Origin: Candidatus Woesearchaeota archaeon
GTDB lineage: Archaea > Nanobdellota > Nanobdellia > SCGC-AAA011-G17 > UBA489
Direction: 5' to 3'
Length of the DNA: 48,863 bases
Assembly (NCBI GenBank): GCA_016845225.1
Contig: JAERTB010000011.1
Span: forward strand, 1-48,863
Shown: positions 8,930 to 18,425 of the stretch, piece after piece
How the letters are laid out: every line of letters starts with the position of its first letter
How positions within the stretch are numbered: position 1 is the stretch's first letter
Notes under the pieces: generated by a model
What the model was told of the DNA's origin: nothing
The model's database searches: none
Seen by the model: the letters and a program-made list of their open reading frames with translations, nothing else
Made by a program: the position numbers and the translations under genes

Positions 8930-9765
8930 ATTGGATGCACTTACCAGAAGAATACAGTAAAGAAGACTCTTTCTTTAAAATATTGCCAATAAGTTACGAA
9001 CAATCCACTACTTACGGAGACGGAGCTTCAAAAGGTCCAGAAGAAATAATTCAAGCATCAAAACACTTAGAATATTATGAAGATCAATTTAACAATGAAC
9101 CTTTTACAAAAGGAATAAAACTTTTACCGCAATTAAAACTTAATTCAACACCAGAAGAAATGGTTAAACAAGTATCAGAAATTGTTGCAAATCAAAAAGG
9201 ATTTTTAATTTCATTGGGGGGAGACCATGCTGTAACAATTGGGGCAGTTAAAGGGTTTAAAGAAGATTTTTCAGTAATAGTTTTTGACGCACATTCAGAT
9301 TTTAGACAAGAATGGAATGGTTCAGAATTAAACCATGCATGCGTTTCTAAACAAATTTCAAAAAATCATGATTTAGCATTAATTGGAATCCGTTCGCAAG
9401 ATATTGAAGAACACAATGAAATAAAAAATAATCCAAAGATTCACCAGCTAAATGCCTATAATTTTTCATTAGAGAAACTAAAAGAAATACTTCCGAAATT
9501 AAAAGAAAAAGTTTACATTTCTATTGATGTAGATGTGTTTGATCCTTCTTTCTTAAAAAATACGGGAACACCTGAACCTGGAGGTCTTCAATGGAATCAA
9601 TTAATTAATTCATTAGAAGAGATATTTAAACAAAAACAAGTAATTGGGGCAGATATAGTTGAATTTGCACCAAAAGAAAACTTTAGAACAGAGGCTTATT
9701 CATTAGCAAGACTAGTTTACAAGCTATTTTCACTCAAACTCAAAAATATCCTTAATAGGTCTTAA
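8926..9765 (+). CDS. speB: Agmatinase/arginase (ureohydrolase) family protein
   Basis: SLGGDHAVTIG, FDAHSDFR, SIDVDVFDPSF...PGG, the Mn-binding motifs; start ATGA overlaps the upstream stop. Confidence 0.92.
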   Translation: MNWMHLPEEYSKEDSFFKILPISYEQSTTYGDGASKGPEEIIQASKHLEYYEDQFNNEPFTKGIKLLPQLKLNSTPEEMVKQVSEIVANQKGFLISLGGDHAVTIGAVKGFKEDFSVIVFDAHSDFRQEWNGSELNHACVSKQISKNHDLALIGIRSQDIEEHNEIKNNPKIHQLNAYNFSLEKLKEILPKLKEKVYISIDVDVFDPSFLKNTGTPEPGGLQWNQLINSLEEIFKQKQVIGADIVEFAPKENFRTEAYSLARLVYKLFSLKLKNILNRS

Positions 9766-10188
9766 TATTTTATTATTTGCAGTGGTTAGATATTTTCCTT
9801 CCTTTAACAACCACAACCTAGTTCCAATCAAGTCTTCAATACTATCTACATTTTGCATGGTACGATAATTAGTAGCTTCATCTTTCATAAATTCTTCAAT
9901 AGAAATGCCATATCTCCCATCAATCAATTGAAAAATATCATCTTCAAAGTTCTTACTAAATTCCACTTCTTTAGGAATATAACCAATCACATTGTACCAT
10001 TTTTCTTCAAAGTTCCTTCCATTATGGAATCTTCTCCAATGATTGTGGTAAATATCCTTTGGCTTATACCTGTTTGATCCCAGTTTCAATGGAATCTTAA
10101 ACACTTCGTATTCTGTAGGTGCTTCACAAAACTCCATATAATACTTCTCATCTCTATCTGTAATTAATCCATATCTCTTAAAACTCAT
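9730..10188 (-). CDS. Hypothetical protein
   Basis: 152 aa ORF convergent with the agmatinase gene; no recognised family. Confidence 0.7.
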   Translation of the reverse strand: MSFKRYGLITDRDEKYYMEFCEAPTEYEVFKIPLKLGSNRYKPKDIYHNHWRRFHNGRNFEEKWYNVIGYIPKEVEFSKNFEDDIFQLIDGRYGISIEEFMKDEATNYRTMQNVDSIEDLIGTRLWLLKEGKYLTTANNKILRPIKDIFEFE

Positions 10189-10238
10189 TTAATATAAAAT
10201 AGGAAAGATAGTTTAAATTTATTATTGTTTAGAAATAA

Positions 10239-11327
10239 TTAGTTTGAGTAATCTAAAGCAAAAGCACTAGTAACCAATCCAGATCCAAAAGAAACAACAA
10301 TTACTTTAGAATCTTTCTTCAATCTATTTTCCTTCATAGCCTCACTCAATGCAACCGCACAAGTAGCAGAAGACATATTTCCATATTTTTCAATATTATT
10401 ATAAACTTTTTCCCATGGAAGTTTAGTTGTTCTTGCAACAGCTTGAAGAATTCTAATATTTGCTTGATGAGGAATAACTAAATCAATATCATCATTAGTC
10501 CACCCAGTTTTTTCTTTCAAATAACTAACTGCATCAGCCATATTTTTCACAGCGTATTTCATCACCTTATTTCCTTCAGGCATCATTAATTCATTATATT
10601 CGCTTCTAAAAATTAAATTATTTCTCCCCTCAGTTGTTTCACTTCCCATATATGTAGCTTTAATTTTTCCTTCTAAACCTTCAAAATTATTAGAATTTTT
10701 CCCAATAATCACAGCACCAGCCCCATCTCCAAACAAAGGAGAATTAATATCGTTCTTTGCAATTAGTGGACTTAATTTTTCAACAGCAACTACTGCCAGA
10801 GGCCCATCCACAGCACCAGATTCGATTAAAGAACTAGCAACAGAAATCGCAGCAGGATAGCCTGCACATGCAGCCCCAATATCTAATGCATAAAATCGTT
10901 TATTTCCATTAATAATTCCAAGTCTTTCTTGAATTTCACAAGATGTTGAAGGAAATCCTCTTTCAGAGGTTACAGTGGCAGTTATAATTCCTTCCAAATT
11001 ATCTAAAGCTATTCCAGAATCCTCAAGAGCTTGTGCTACTGCTTTGGCCCCCATGTAGTCTACAGTTTCAACTACATTACCATACCTTCTTTCTCTTATT
11101 CCCATAAGCTTGACTATTTTCTCATTACTACTAATAATCTTATTTTCTTCTGTAGGTTCATTCATTTTTCCATCATAGCCATATTTATGAACTCTTAATC
11201 CTTCAAATCTAGAATTATCAATTACTTCTTTTGGAACATAGTGTCCATACCCTTTTAATGAAGTTAAAACCTTAAAACCTTTGACAGGCGGAAAAATATA
11301 TTCAGTAGATTTAGTCTTTTCAACCAT
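10239..11327 (-). CDS. 3-oxoacyl-ACP synthase III (FabH)-like thiolase-fold enzyme
   Basis: Catalytic triad contexts: DIGAACAGYPAAI (Cys), VIPHQANIRILQAVA (His), YGNMSSATCAVAL (Asn). Confidence 0.9.
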   Translation of the reverse strand: MVEKTKSTEYIFPPVKGFKVLTSLKGYGHYVPKEVIDNSRFEGLRVHKYGYDGKMNEPTEENKIISSNEKIVKLMGIRERRYGNVVETVDYMGAKAVAQALEDSGIALDNLEGIITATVTSERGFPSTSCEIQERLGIINGNKRFYALDIGAACAGYPAAISVASSLIESGAVDGPLAVVAVEKLSPLIAKNDINSPLFGDGAGAVIIGKNSNNFEGLEGKIKATYMGSETTEGRNNLIFRSEYNELMMPEGNKVMKYAVKNMADAVSYLKEKTGWTNDDIDLVIPHQANIRILQAVARTTKLPWEKVYNNIEKYGNMSSATCAVALSEAMKENRLKKDSKVIVVSFGSGLVTSAFALDYSN

Positions 11328-11378
11328 ATTCTAAATTAAAGCAATAAGTTTATAATATTATCTAGAGACTTCAAAATA

Positions 11379-11588
11379 ATGGTTAAAATCAATGTTTACA
11401 TAGAACGAGATGATGAAACAAAGCAAGTAGATATTTCTAAAAAAACCACAATAAAAGATATGCTAAATCAGTTAAACATTAATCCAGTCACAGTAATTGT
11501 AACTAAAAACAATGAATTATGTGATGAATCAGAAGAGATTAACTCAAAAGACAAATTAAAGATTATTTCAGTAGTTTCTGGCGGATAA
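11379..11588 (+). CDS. Ubiquitin-like sulfur carrier protein (MoaD/ThiS/SAMP-like)
   Basis: 69 aa beta-grasp-like ORF ending ...KLKIISVVSGG (C-terminal GG); immediately upstream of a TtuA-like gene. Confidence 0.88.
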   Translation: MVKINVYIERDDETKQVDISKKTTIKDMLNQLNINPVTVIVTKNNELCDESEEINSKDKLKIISVVSGG

Positions 11589-11589
11589 A

Positions 11590-12489
11590 ATGAAAAAAAT
11601 AATTTACAGCGATCAAAGTGGAAAGAGTTATACTAAATCTGAATTTATTAGATATTTTGAAGCAAAAGTTTTCAGAACTATAAGAAAATATAATATGTTT
11701 GAAAAAGGAGATAAAATAGTTGTCGCAATGTCAGGAGGTAAAGATTCAGTAGCAACCGCACATATTCTTAACCAAATTATCTCAAAAAGAGGAGAACAAC
11801 TAGAAGCATTACTAATTGATGAAGGGATACCGGGTTACAGAGATATCACAATTAAAGATGCTAAAAAGTTCTGTAAAGATGAAGGAATTAAATTAACAAT
11901 TGCAAGTCCAAAAAAAGAATTTAAATTTACTTTAACTCAGGCACTAAAAAAATTACCAAAAAATCCATGTAATATGTGTGGAACACTTAGAAGATATCTT
12001 CTAAATTTATATGCTAAAAAATTAAAAGCAACGAAAGTAGCAACAGGCCACAACATAGATGACGAAGCACAGACAATTCTAATGAATCAATATAAGGGAA
12101 ATGTCCAATTATCCGCTAAATTAGGCCCAGTAACTGGCGTAACAGAACATAAAAAATTCATAAGAAGAATCAAACCACTTTATTTCATGACTGAAAAAGA
12201 AGTTGCAATTTACACCACACTAAAAGGATTCCAAGTAATTTATACTGAGTGTCCTAAAGCAAGAGATTCATTTAGATCAATAGTAAGAGACCAAATAAAT
12301 GATTTAGAGAATAATTATCCAGGCATAAAAAATGGTATAATCAACTCCTTCTTAGAAATGCTACCAAAATTAAGAAAAGAATTAGCTCCAAAAAGCAAGA
12401 TCAAAGAATGCGAATCTTGTCAAGAACTCTCTGCTAAGAAAATTTGTAGCATGTGCGAATTATTAGACGAATATAAAAAAGCCAAATAA
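11590..12489 (+). CDS. ttuA: tRNA 2-thiolation protein (TtuA/Ncs6 family)
   Basis: PP-loop VAMSGGKDSVATAHIL, NPCNMCGTLRRYLLN, TECPKARDSFR, C-terminal CESCQ...CSMC. Confidence 0.9.
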   Translation: MKKIIYSDQSGKSYTKSEFIRYFEAKVFRTIRKYNMFEKGDKIVVAMSGGKDSVATAHILNQIISKRGEQLEALLIDEGIPGYRDITIKDAKKFCKDEGIKLTIASPKKEFKFTLTQALKKLPKNPCNMCGTLRRYLLNLYAKKLKATKVATGHNIDDEAQTILMNQYKGNVQLSAKLGPVTGVTEHKKFIRRIKPLYFMTEKEVAIYTTLKGFQVIYTECPKARDSFRSIVRDQINDLENNYPGIKNGIINSFLEMLPKLRKELAPKSKIKECESCQELSAKKICSMCELLDEYKKAK

Positions 12490-12525
12490 TAACATTTAAA
12501 ACCTATTAAAATTCAAAATTTCACC

Positions 12526-12900
12526 ATGAAATTAGAAAATTTATTGGATAGAAAAGCAGAATTATCTAAATATTATGAATTGGGTTTAAAATTTGAAGAT
12601 CATGAAAGAGAGCCATTAAATTCCCTTATTAAAGATTTTAACAAATCAATTAAAGAAGAAATAAACGTAATTGAATTATATGAACAAACAGTAAATGATA
12701 ATCGCGAATTGATATCACTATTAGAAAGACAACATCAAACATTAAGAGATTTAGATTATATTTCTGAAAATTTAGGCTATATTCATACAAAAGAAAGGAA
12801 TATTGAAAATAGATTAAGAGAAGTATTACGTCCAAAATCAGACACACATAGGTTAATGTTTGATTTCTATGACAAACTAAGTGAAAAATATAAAGATTAA
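12526..12900 (+). CDS. Hypothetical helical protein
   Basis: 124 aa intact ORF rich in charged helical sequence. Confidence 0.7.
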   Translation: MKLENLLDRKAELSKYYELGLKFEDHEREPLNSLIKDFNKSIKEEINVIELYEQTVNDNRELISLLERQHQTLRDLDYISENLGYIHTKERNIENRLREVLRPKSDTHRLMFDFYDKLSEKYKD

Positions 12901-12901
12901 A

Positions 12902-13396
12902 ATGGATGACTATTACAACGAAATCGCATTAACATATAATGAACTTCATGGCGAAGAACAAAAGAAAAAAGCAAACATAATTCTAAAAGAAATTTTAAAA
13001 CAAAAAAAATCTGGGATGTTACTAGATATTGGTGGGGGAACAGGAATTGCGACAGAATTATTCATTGACTCTTATGATTGCATTCTTATTGATCCTTCAG
13101 AAAGACTTCTTGATGTAGGTTCATATAAAATGGAAAAAATACTTGCAGAAGCAGAACAATTACCCTTTGCAGAGAGCAAATTTGATATTATTATCTCATT
13201 AACTGCGTTACACCACACAAAATTAGAAAAAGCACTGTCTGAATTAAAAAGAGTTGCAAAACCAGATGCATTAGTTGCAATCTCTTTTCTAAAAAAATCT
13301 GAAAAACTAGAAAAATTCAGAGAATTATTCAAAAAAGATTTTCCAAATTCAAGAGAAATAGAAGAAGACAAAGATATTATTTTCTTTAATTTCTAA
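12902..13396 (+). CDS. Class I SAM-dependent methyltransferase
   Basis: MLLDIGGGTGIATELF, CILIDPSERLL, DIIISLTALHHT. Start at ATG 12902, directly after the preceding stop, rather than 12881. Confidence 0.88.
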   Translation: MDDYYNEIALTYNELHGEEQKKKANIILKEILKQKKSGMLLDIGGGTGIATELFIDSYDCILIDPSERLLDVGSYKMEKILAEAEQLPFAESKFDIIISLTALHHTKLEKALSELKRVAKPDALVAISFLKKSEKLEKFRELFKKDFPNSREIEEDKDIIFFNF

Positions 13397-13441
13397 TAAC
13401 ATTTATATAGTAAAATCAATTAAAAATTATCATGGGCGTGA

Positions 13442-13537
13442 TTATTCGGTATCTTCTAAGCAGTCTTCATCACTAATTTCAGATGAATCACCTTTGAAAT
13501 TCCTTAACCATCTTGGTACAATATTTTCGTTAGGCAT
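13442..13537 (-). CDS. Possible micro-protein (31 aa, acidic)
   Basis: MPNENIVPRWLRNFKGDSSEISDEDCLEDTE*; occupies an otherwise empty intergenic region. Confidence 0.3.
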   Translation of the reverse strand: MPNENIVPRWLRNFKGDSSEISDEDCLEDTE

Positions 13538-13593
13538 ACGGAAACTTTCCGGACTACAATACTTAAAAGTATGCAATATACAATATATACAAC

Positions 13594-15378
13594 ATGAAAA
13601 GATACACTAAAGAAGAAATTGATTTTAAGTACAATCTTAAGATTTATTGGAACATTCTAAAAAAACATAAACTTACTATGTTTGTTTTATTACTTCTAGT
13701 TTTATTCGTTGAAGCTAGTCATACTCTAACAAAATTTCTTTTCAAAGTATTAGTAGATAAGGGAGAATTATTAGTTAAATCAGAAATAACAAGAGATTAT
13801 TTTGTAAGGATATTATTAATCTTATTAAGCGTATATCTACTTTTAATATTCTTAAGGTCCATCTCTAATTGGTGGGATCATTATCTTTTGGCAAAATTAG
13901 ATGGAGAATTAATTTATGACATTAAAAAGAAATATTTTAACCATTTAGTAAATCTTTCTCATAATTTTCATACATCAAACAAAACTGGTTCAATAATTGC
14001 GAGATTAACTCGTGGAGGTAGGGCAATTGAGTCTATGACAGACATAATTGTATTCAATTTTTCTCCACTAATTTTTCAAACATTGGTAGTCGGAGGTTCA
14101 TTATTTTATATCGGTTGGATTCCTGCAGTCTCAGCAATTTCCACCATAGTTCTCTTCATAGGATTCAGTCTATATCTTCAGTCTAAAACAAAAGACAAAA
14201 AGATGAATGCAAATAATCAAGACGATTTTGAAAAAGGAACAATTGCAGACATTTTCACAAATATAGACTCGATAAAGTATTTTGGAAAAGAAAAAGCAAT
14301 TATGAATAAGTTTGCAAAAATTTCCAAAGATACAAGGAGAAAAATGATTTTACACTGGAACAGTTATAATTGGTTATCTGCTGGACAAAGTTTTATTTTA
14401 GGATTAGGCTCATTAATCACTGTATTTTTCCCGATGGTTGAATTTGCTAATGGGGACCTCTCTTTAGGGCAAATTGTATTTGTTTGGACAATTTATGGAA
14501 ATTTAATAGGCCCTATGTTTTCATTTGTACATGGAATTAAAGGATATTACAAGATCATGGGAGATTTTGAATCATTATTTAGGTATGGTAAAGAAGAAAA
14601 TGAGATCAAAAACTCATCAACTGCTAAAAAATTAAAAATTAAACAAGGAACAATAAAATTTGAAGATTTATCATTTAGATACCATAAACGAAAGATATTT
14701 TCTAACTTCAATCTAGACATAAAGAAAAATGAAAAGGTTGCATTTGTAGGGCACTCTGGATGTGGTAAGTCTACATTAGTTAAACTTCTTTACAGACTAC
14801 ATAATTTAGAAAGAGGAAGAATATTAATTGATAATAAGGATATCAGAGACTTCAAACAAGATTCATTAAGATCAGAACTGAGCATTGTTCCACAAGAATG
14901 TGTTTTATTCGACGATACTATTTACAATAATATCAAGTTCTCAAATCCAAAAGCAACTAAGCAAGAAGTATGGAAGGCAATTAGATTTGCACAATTACAC
15001 AAGGTAATTCAAAGTTTCCCAGAAAAAGAAAAAACCATAGTGGGAGAACGGGGAGTTAAATTATCTGGCGGAGAAAAACAAAGAGTTTCAATAGCAAGAG
15101 CAGTATTAGCAAATAAGAAAATTTTAGTTTTGGATGAAGCAACCTCGGCCTTAGATTCAGAAACAGAACATGAAATCCAAAAAGATCTTGCAAAATTAAT
15201 GAAAGGGAGAACAAGTATCATCATAGCACATAGATTATCTACAATTATGCACTCAGACAAGATTGTTGTTATGAAAAAAGGAAAGATAGTGCAAATGGGT
15301 ACGCACAAACAATTAATCAAAAAACGAGGAGAATATAAGAAGCTATGGAACCTCCAAAAAGGTGGATATATTAAATAA
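13594..15378 (+). CDS. ABC transporter, fused permease/ATPase (Atm1/ABCB-like exporter)
   Basis: Walker A GHSGCGKST, signature KLSGGEKQR, Walker B ILVLDEATSALD, H-loop IAHRLST; N-terminal TM domain. Confidence 0.95.
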   Translation: MKRYTKEEIDFKYNLKIYWNILKKHKLTMFVLLLLVLFVEASHTLTKFLFKVLVDKGELLVKSEITRDYFVRILLILLSVYLLLIFLRSISNWWDHYLLAKLDGELIYDIKKKYFNHLVNLSHNFHTSNKTGSIIARLTRGGRAIESMTDIIVFNFSPLIFQTLVVGGSLFYIGWIPAVSAISTIVLFIGFSLYLQSKTKDKKMNANNQDDFEKGTIADIFTNIDSIKYFGKEKAIMNKFAKISKDTRRKMILHWNSYNWLSAGQSFILGLGSLITVFFPMVEFANGDLSLGQIVFVWTIYGNLIGPMFSFVHGIKGYYKIMGDFESLFRYGKEENEIKNSSTAKKLKIKQGTIKFEDLSFRYHKRKIFSNFNLDIKKNEKVAFVGHSGCGKSTLVKLLYRLHNLERGRILIDNKDIRDFKQDSLRSELSIVPQECVLFDDTIYNNIKFSNPKATKQEVWKAIRFAQLHKVIQSFPEKEKTIVGERGVKLSGGEKQRVSIARAVLANKKILVLDEATSALDSETEHEIQKDLAKLMKGRTSIIIAHRLSTIMHSDKIVVMKKGKIVQMGTHKQLIKKRGEYKKLWNLQKGGYIK

Positions 15379-15382
15379 ATCT

Positions 15383-17392
15383 CTAATCAAACATGCCAAA
15401 CATATTGCCAGTAGGTTCATCATCATCTTTTTTCTTCTTTTTCTCAGATTCAGCCTCATTAGCTCTATCTAAGTTAGAAACCCTATTCTGGTATTGAGAA
15501 GTTTCGCTATAAGACCTCACTTCATCATCTCTGGTCCATTCTTTTTTCACACCACTAAACACATTATTTACCATTAAACTTTCATTAGAAGTCTTCTTTT
15601 TCTTTCTAAATATCTTTGAAAACAAACCTGCTTTCTTAATAGGATTTACTCTGGGTCTTTCTTTAAATCCTTTGGCTCTTTCCATATAAGCCTTGTATTT
15701 TTTAACATGATCTTCTTCACTAGTAACTCTACTCATTGAAGCCCCACCATATTCTCCTTGTTTTCCCTTAGGAACTATATTTCCAGAGTGCATAGTTTTC
15801 CTTATCCTTCTTTTCAATCTCTTCTTACTTCCTTTCCAAATCATCCACAACATAATAATTACCCAGACTATTGCAACATAAATTAACCAACCATAACTCA
15901 TCTTTTTCACACCAATAATTTCAACAGCTTCAAATGAATTTTCATTAACTACAACATCATAAGTTCCAGTAACCATTCCGATTCCCAAATCAATTCTTTC
16001 TTCTTGACCAACACCTAAATTAATTTCATCAGAAACACTAGAAGTCTTAGCCATACTTTCTAATTCAATTTGTAATGGTCCTTCATAAGGAATATTTCCC
16101 ACATTTTTAACTACTAAAGTTTGCCCATATAAACTATAATCTAACTTCAATACTTGTCCAACAACAAATATTTTTTCACCTTCAACATTGCCATAGTAAC
16201 CTCTAATGAAATAATTGCCAGGTTCAACATCTCCATCTAATGTAATTGTAAACTGTTCACCTGAATTTTGGACACTATCAAAGAAAACATCTTCATCTTC
16301 ATCTTCAACTTTAATTGTAACAGAATCTTCAATAACTTCTCCAGCCTGATCTTTCAAAAAAGCTTTAACTTCCATACTCTCGCCAGGGTTAATTGCTTCT
16401 TTTACTCCTGCAATTGTTATTTTAGAAGGAATTGCATCAACAATTATTGAAAAAGTATAAATTCCAAAATTACCAAATTCATCCTCTATTCTAACATTAA
16501 TGTCCTGTTTTCCACTAGTAATGGTATTCAATAAATAAAAATCCAAATCAAAATTACCATTTCTCAAATCTTCTTCATACTTTTCTTCACCCATGCTAAC
16601 ATAAACAATTCCTTTTTTCAATTTTCCACCAAGCACACTAGCAGTCCCCTCCATTTTTACTTTCTCTTTGGGTAAATAATGTACTTTTGCAGTATGTGCA
16701 TTAACTTCAATTTTATTAATTAATACAAATGAACCAGCATTAATCAAAATAGAATTTCCAAAACCATTTCTAATCTCAACAGTTACTAAATATTCCCCTC
16801 CAGGAACATCTTTTGTATCAATTTCAAAAACTACTTTTCCATCTTTAACATCAACAGAATCAGAAAAATAAACTCCGTCATCTTTTTTCAAAGTAACTAT
16901 TGCAAAACCTTCGACAGGAGTTCCATCTTGTTTAAAACTTTCACCACTTATCTTAACTTCTTCCCCTGCTTGAATATTTTCTTTATTTATTCCTACAGTT
17001 CCAGTTAATGCAGTTGTAACAACAAAGTTACTTGAACTTTTACTTTCTAATACATTTTCAAAATCACTTAAACTAACATCAACATTACAATTTCCTTCAT
17101 TAACAGAAACAATTGCAAATTCCTCAGTAAAGTCTTTCTTTTCGCCAGCTTTCAAACTAACACTTCTAACCATTAATACATCTTTTTGAGCACCACAAAC
17201 CAACTCAAATTTTAACAATCCTAAAACATCTCCAGTTCTAAGGGCATAACCACTAATAGTAATATCGTCACCAATATTAACTGCACTTTGATCCGGACCA
17301 TTTACAATAATCTCAGCATTAACAAAACCAACACTAATTAATAAGAAAATTCCTACAAAAAGTCCAAAAACTCCTCTCTTTATCCTTCCCAT
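15383..17392 (-). CDS. Secreted/membrane-anchored multi-Ig-like-domain surface protein
   Basis: Signal peptide, repeated beta-rich domains of ~90 aa (GDDITISGYAL, GEEVKISGESF, GESMEVKAFL), one C-terminal TM helix, then a long basic cytoplasmic tail. Confidence 0.8.
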   Translation of the reverse strand: MGRIKRGVFGLFVGIFLLISVGFVNAEIIVNGPDQSAVNIGDDITISGYALRTGDVLGLLKFELVCGAQKDVLMVRSVSLKAGEKKDFTEEFAIVSVNEGNCNVDVSLSDFENVLESKSSSNFVVTTALTGTVGINKENIQAGEEVKISGESFKQDGTPVEGFAIVTLKKDDGVYFSDSVDVKDGKVVFEIDTKDVPGGEYLVTVEIRNGFGNSILINAGSFVLINKIEVNAHTAKVHYLPKEKVKMEGTASVLGGKLKKGIVYVSMGEEKYEEDLRNGNFDLDFYLLNTITSGKQDINVRIEDEFGNFGIYTFSIIVDAIPSKITIAGVKEAINPGESMEVKAFLKDQAGEVIEDSVTIKVEDEDEDVFFDSVQNSGEQFTITLDGDVEPGNYFIRGYYGNVEGEKIFVVGQVLKLDYSLYGQTLVVKNVGNIPYEGPLQIELESMAKTSSVSDEINLGVGQEERIDLGIGMVTGTYDVVVNENSFEAVEIIGVKKMSYGWLIYVAIVWVIIMLWMIWKGSKKRLKRRIRKTMHSGNIVPKGKQGEYGGASMSRVTSEEDHVKKYKAYMERAKGFKERPRVNPIKKAGLFSKIFRKKKKTSNESLMVNNVFSGVKKEWTRDDEVRSYSETSQYQNRVSNLDRANEAESEKKKKKDDDEPTGNMFGMFD

Positions 17393-17427
17393 AGTGAAAA
17401 TAGGTAAATTATTCTTTATATTATTTG

Positions 17428-17637
17428 CTAAAAAGGAAGTATTCCTAATCTATAAAGAGAATATCCAATCCATACTAAAAATGCAAAATAAAAGAAAGCC
17501 CACAATTTAGTAATCGGCAAATATTTTGACATTGTTTTAAATTTGGCCCTATAGCCTTTCTTCTTAAACCAAGCTATATAATTACAAATTAAACTATCTA
17601 ACATGAATAAAAACCAAATAATCGCCTCAATTTCCAT
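17428..17637 (-). CDS. Small membrane protein
   Basis: 69 aa ORF with two hydrophobic stretches. Confidence 0.65.
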   Translation of the reverse strand: MEIEAIIWFLFMLDSLICNYIAWFKKKGYRAKFKTMSKYLPITKLWAFFYFAFLVWIGYSLYRLGILPF

Positions 17638-17659
17638 ATTAAAAATAAGTAAAGCTCAT

Positions 17660-17749
17660 TTATATTCTTTTTCTTTTTTCAGCAATTTTAGAAAAAAGTC
17701 CAACAATTAAACAAGAAATTAATATTATTGCTATTCCTTTAATTAACAT
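17660..17749 (-). CDS. Candidate single-TM micro-protein (29 aa)
   Basis: GAGGTGAAAAAATG start; MLIKGIAIILISCLIVGLFSKIAEKRKRI*; SD plus one TM helix and basic tail. Confidence 0.5.
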   Translation of the reverse strand: MLIKGIAIILISCLIVGLFSKIAEKRKRI

Positions 17750-17781
17750 TTTTTCACCTCAAAAAAATAAAATAAAGAGAT

Positions 17782-18363
17782 TTATTCAATCTCAATTATT
17801 TCAATTTCAAAATTTAAATCATTACCAGCAAGTGGATGATTTAGATCCAATACAAGAATTTCTTCTCTAATTTCTAATATTGTTACAATTCCCATGCCTG
17901 ATGGACTTTGTAATAACATTTTAGCACCTACTTCTGGTTCAGCACCTTCTGGAAGTCTTTCTTTTGGATATTCAGCCTTTAATTCTGGATTATATTCTCC
18001 ATATGCTTCATCTGAAGGAATTGATAATGTTTCTTTATCTCCTTTCTTCAAACCAAGTAATCTAGTTTCAAATCCTTTAATTATGCTTCCATCTCCAATT
18101 GTAAATTCCAATGGATCTTTTCCTTCTGAAGAATCAAATACGCTACCATCTTCTAAAGTTCCAATATAGTGAATCTTTACAATGCTCCCATCTCCAATAA
18201 CTGCTGCATCATTCATAATAATGAATAAAGCAACTAGTACGAAAGCTGCAAGAGTTAAAATTCCCTTATTGTTACTCTTCTTAGTAGTTTTAGAAACCTT
18301 CTTAGAAGTTTTTTTTGTTACCGCTTTTTTAACAGTTTTTTTCTTTGTTGTTTTTTTTACCAT
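17782..18363 (-). CDS. FKBP-type peptidyl-prolyl isomerase with Lys-rich N-terminal tail and TM anchor
   Basis: VKIHYIGTLEDGSVFDSSEGKDPLEFTIGDGSIIKGFE...NHPLAGNDLNFEIEIIEI (SlyD-like FKBP). Confidence 0.92.
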   Translation of the reverse strand: MVKKTTKKKTVKKAVTKKTSKKVSKTTKKSNNKGILTLAAFVLVALFIIMNDAAVIGDGSIVKIHYIGTLEDGSVFDSSEGKDPLEFTIGDGSIIKGFETRLLGLKKGDKETLSIPSDEAYGEYNPELKAEYPKERLPEGAEPEVGAKMLLQSPSGMGIVTILEIREEILVLDLNHPLAGNDLNFEIEIIEIE

Positions 18364-18425
18364 GTAAAAATCACCTATTCAACAAATCTTTCTCTAACTT
18401 ATAAATATAACTATACTAAAACTAC

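Noticed and set aside
10239-11327. HMG-CoA synthase
   Set aside because: PHQANIRI and YGNMSSA contexts fit FabH better; final call needs phylogeny.
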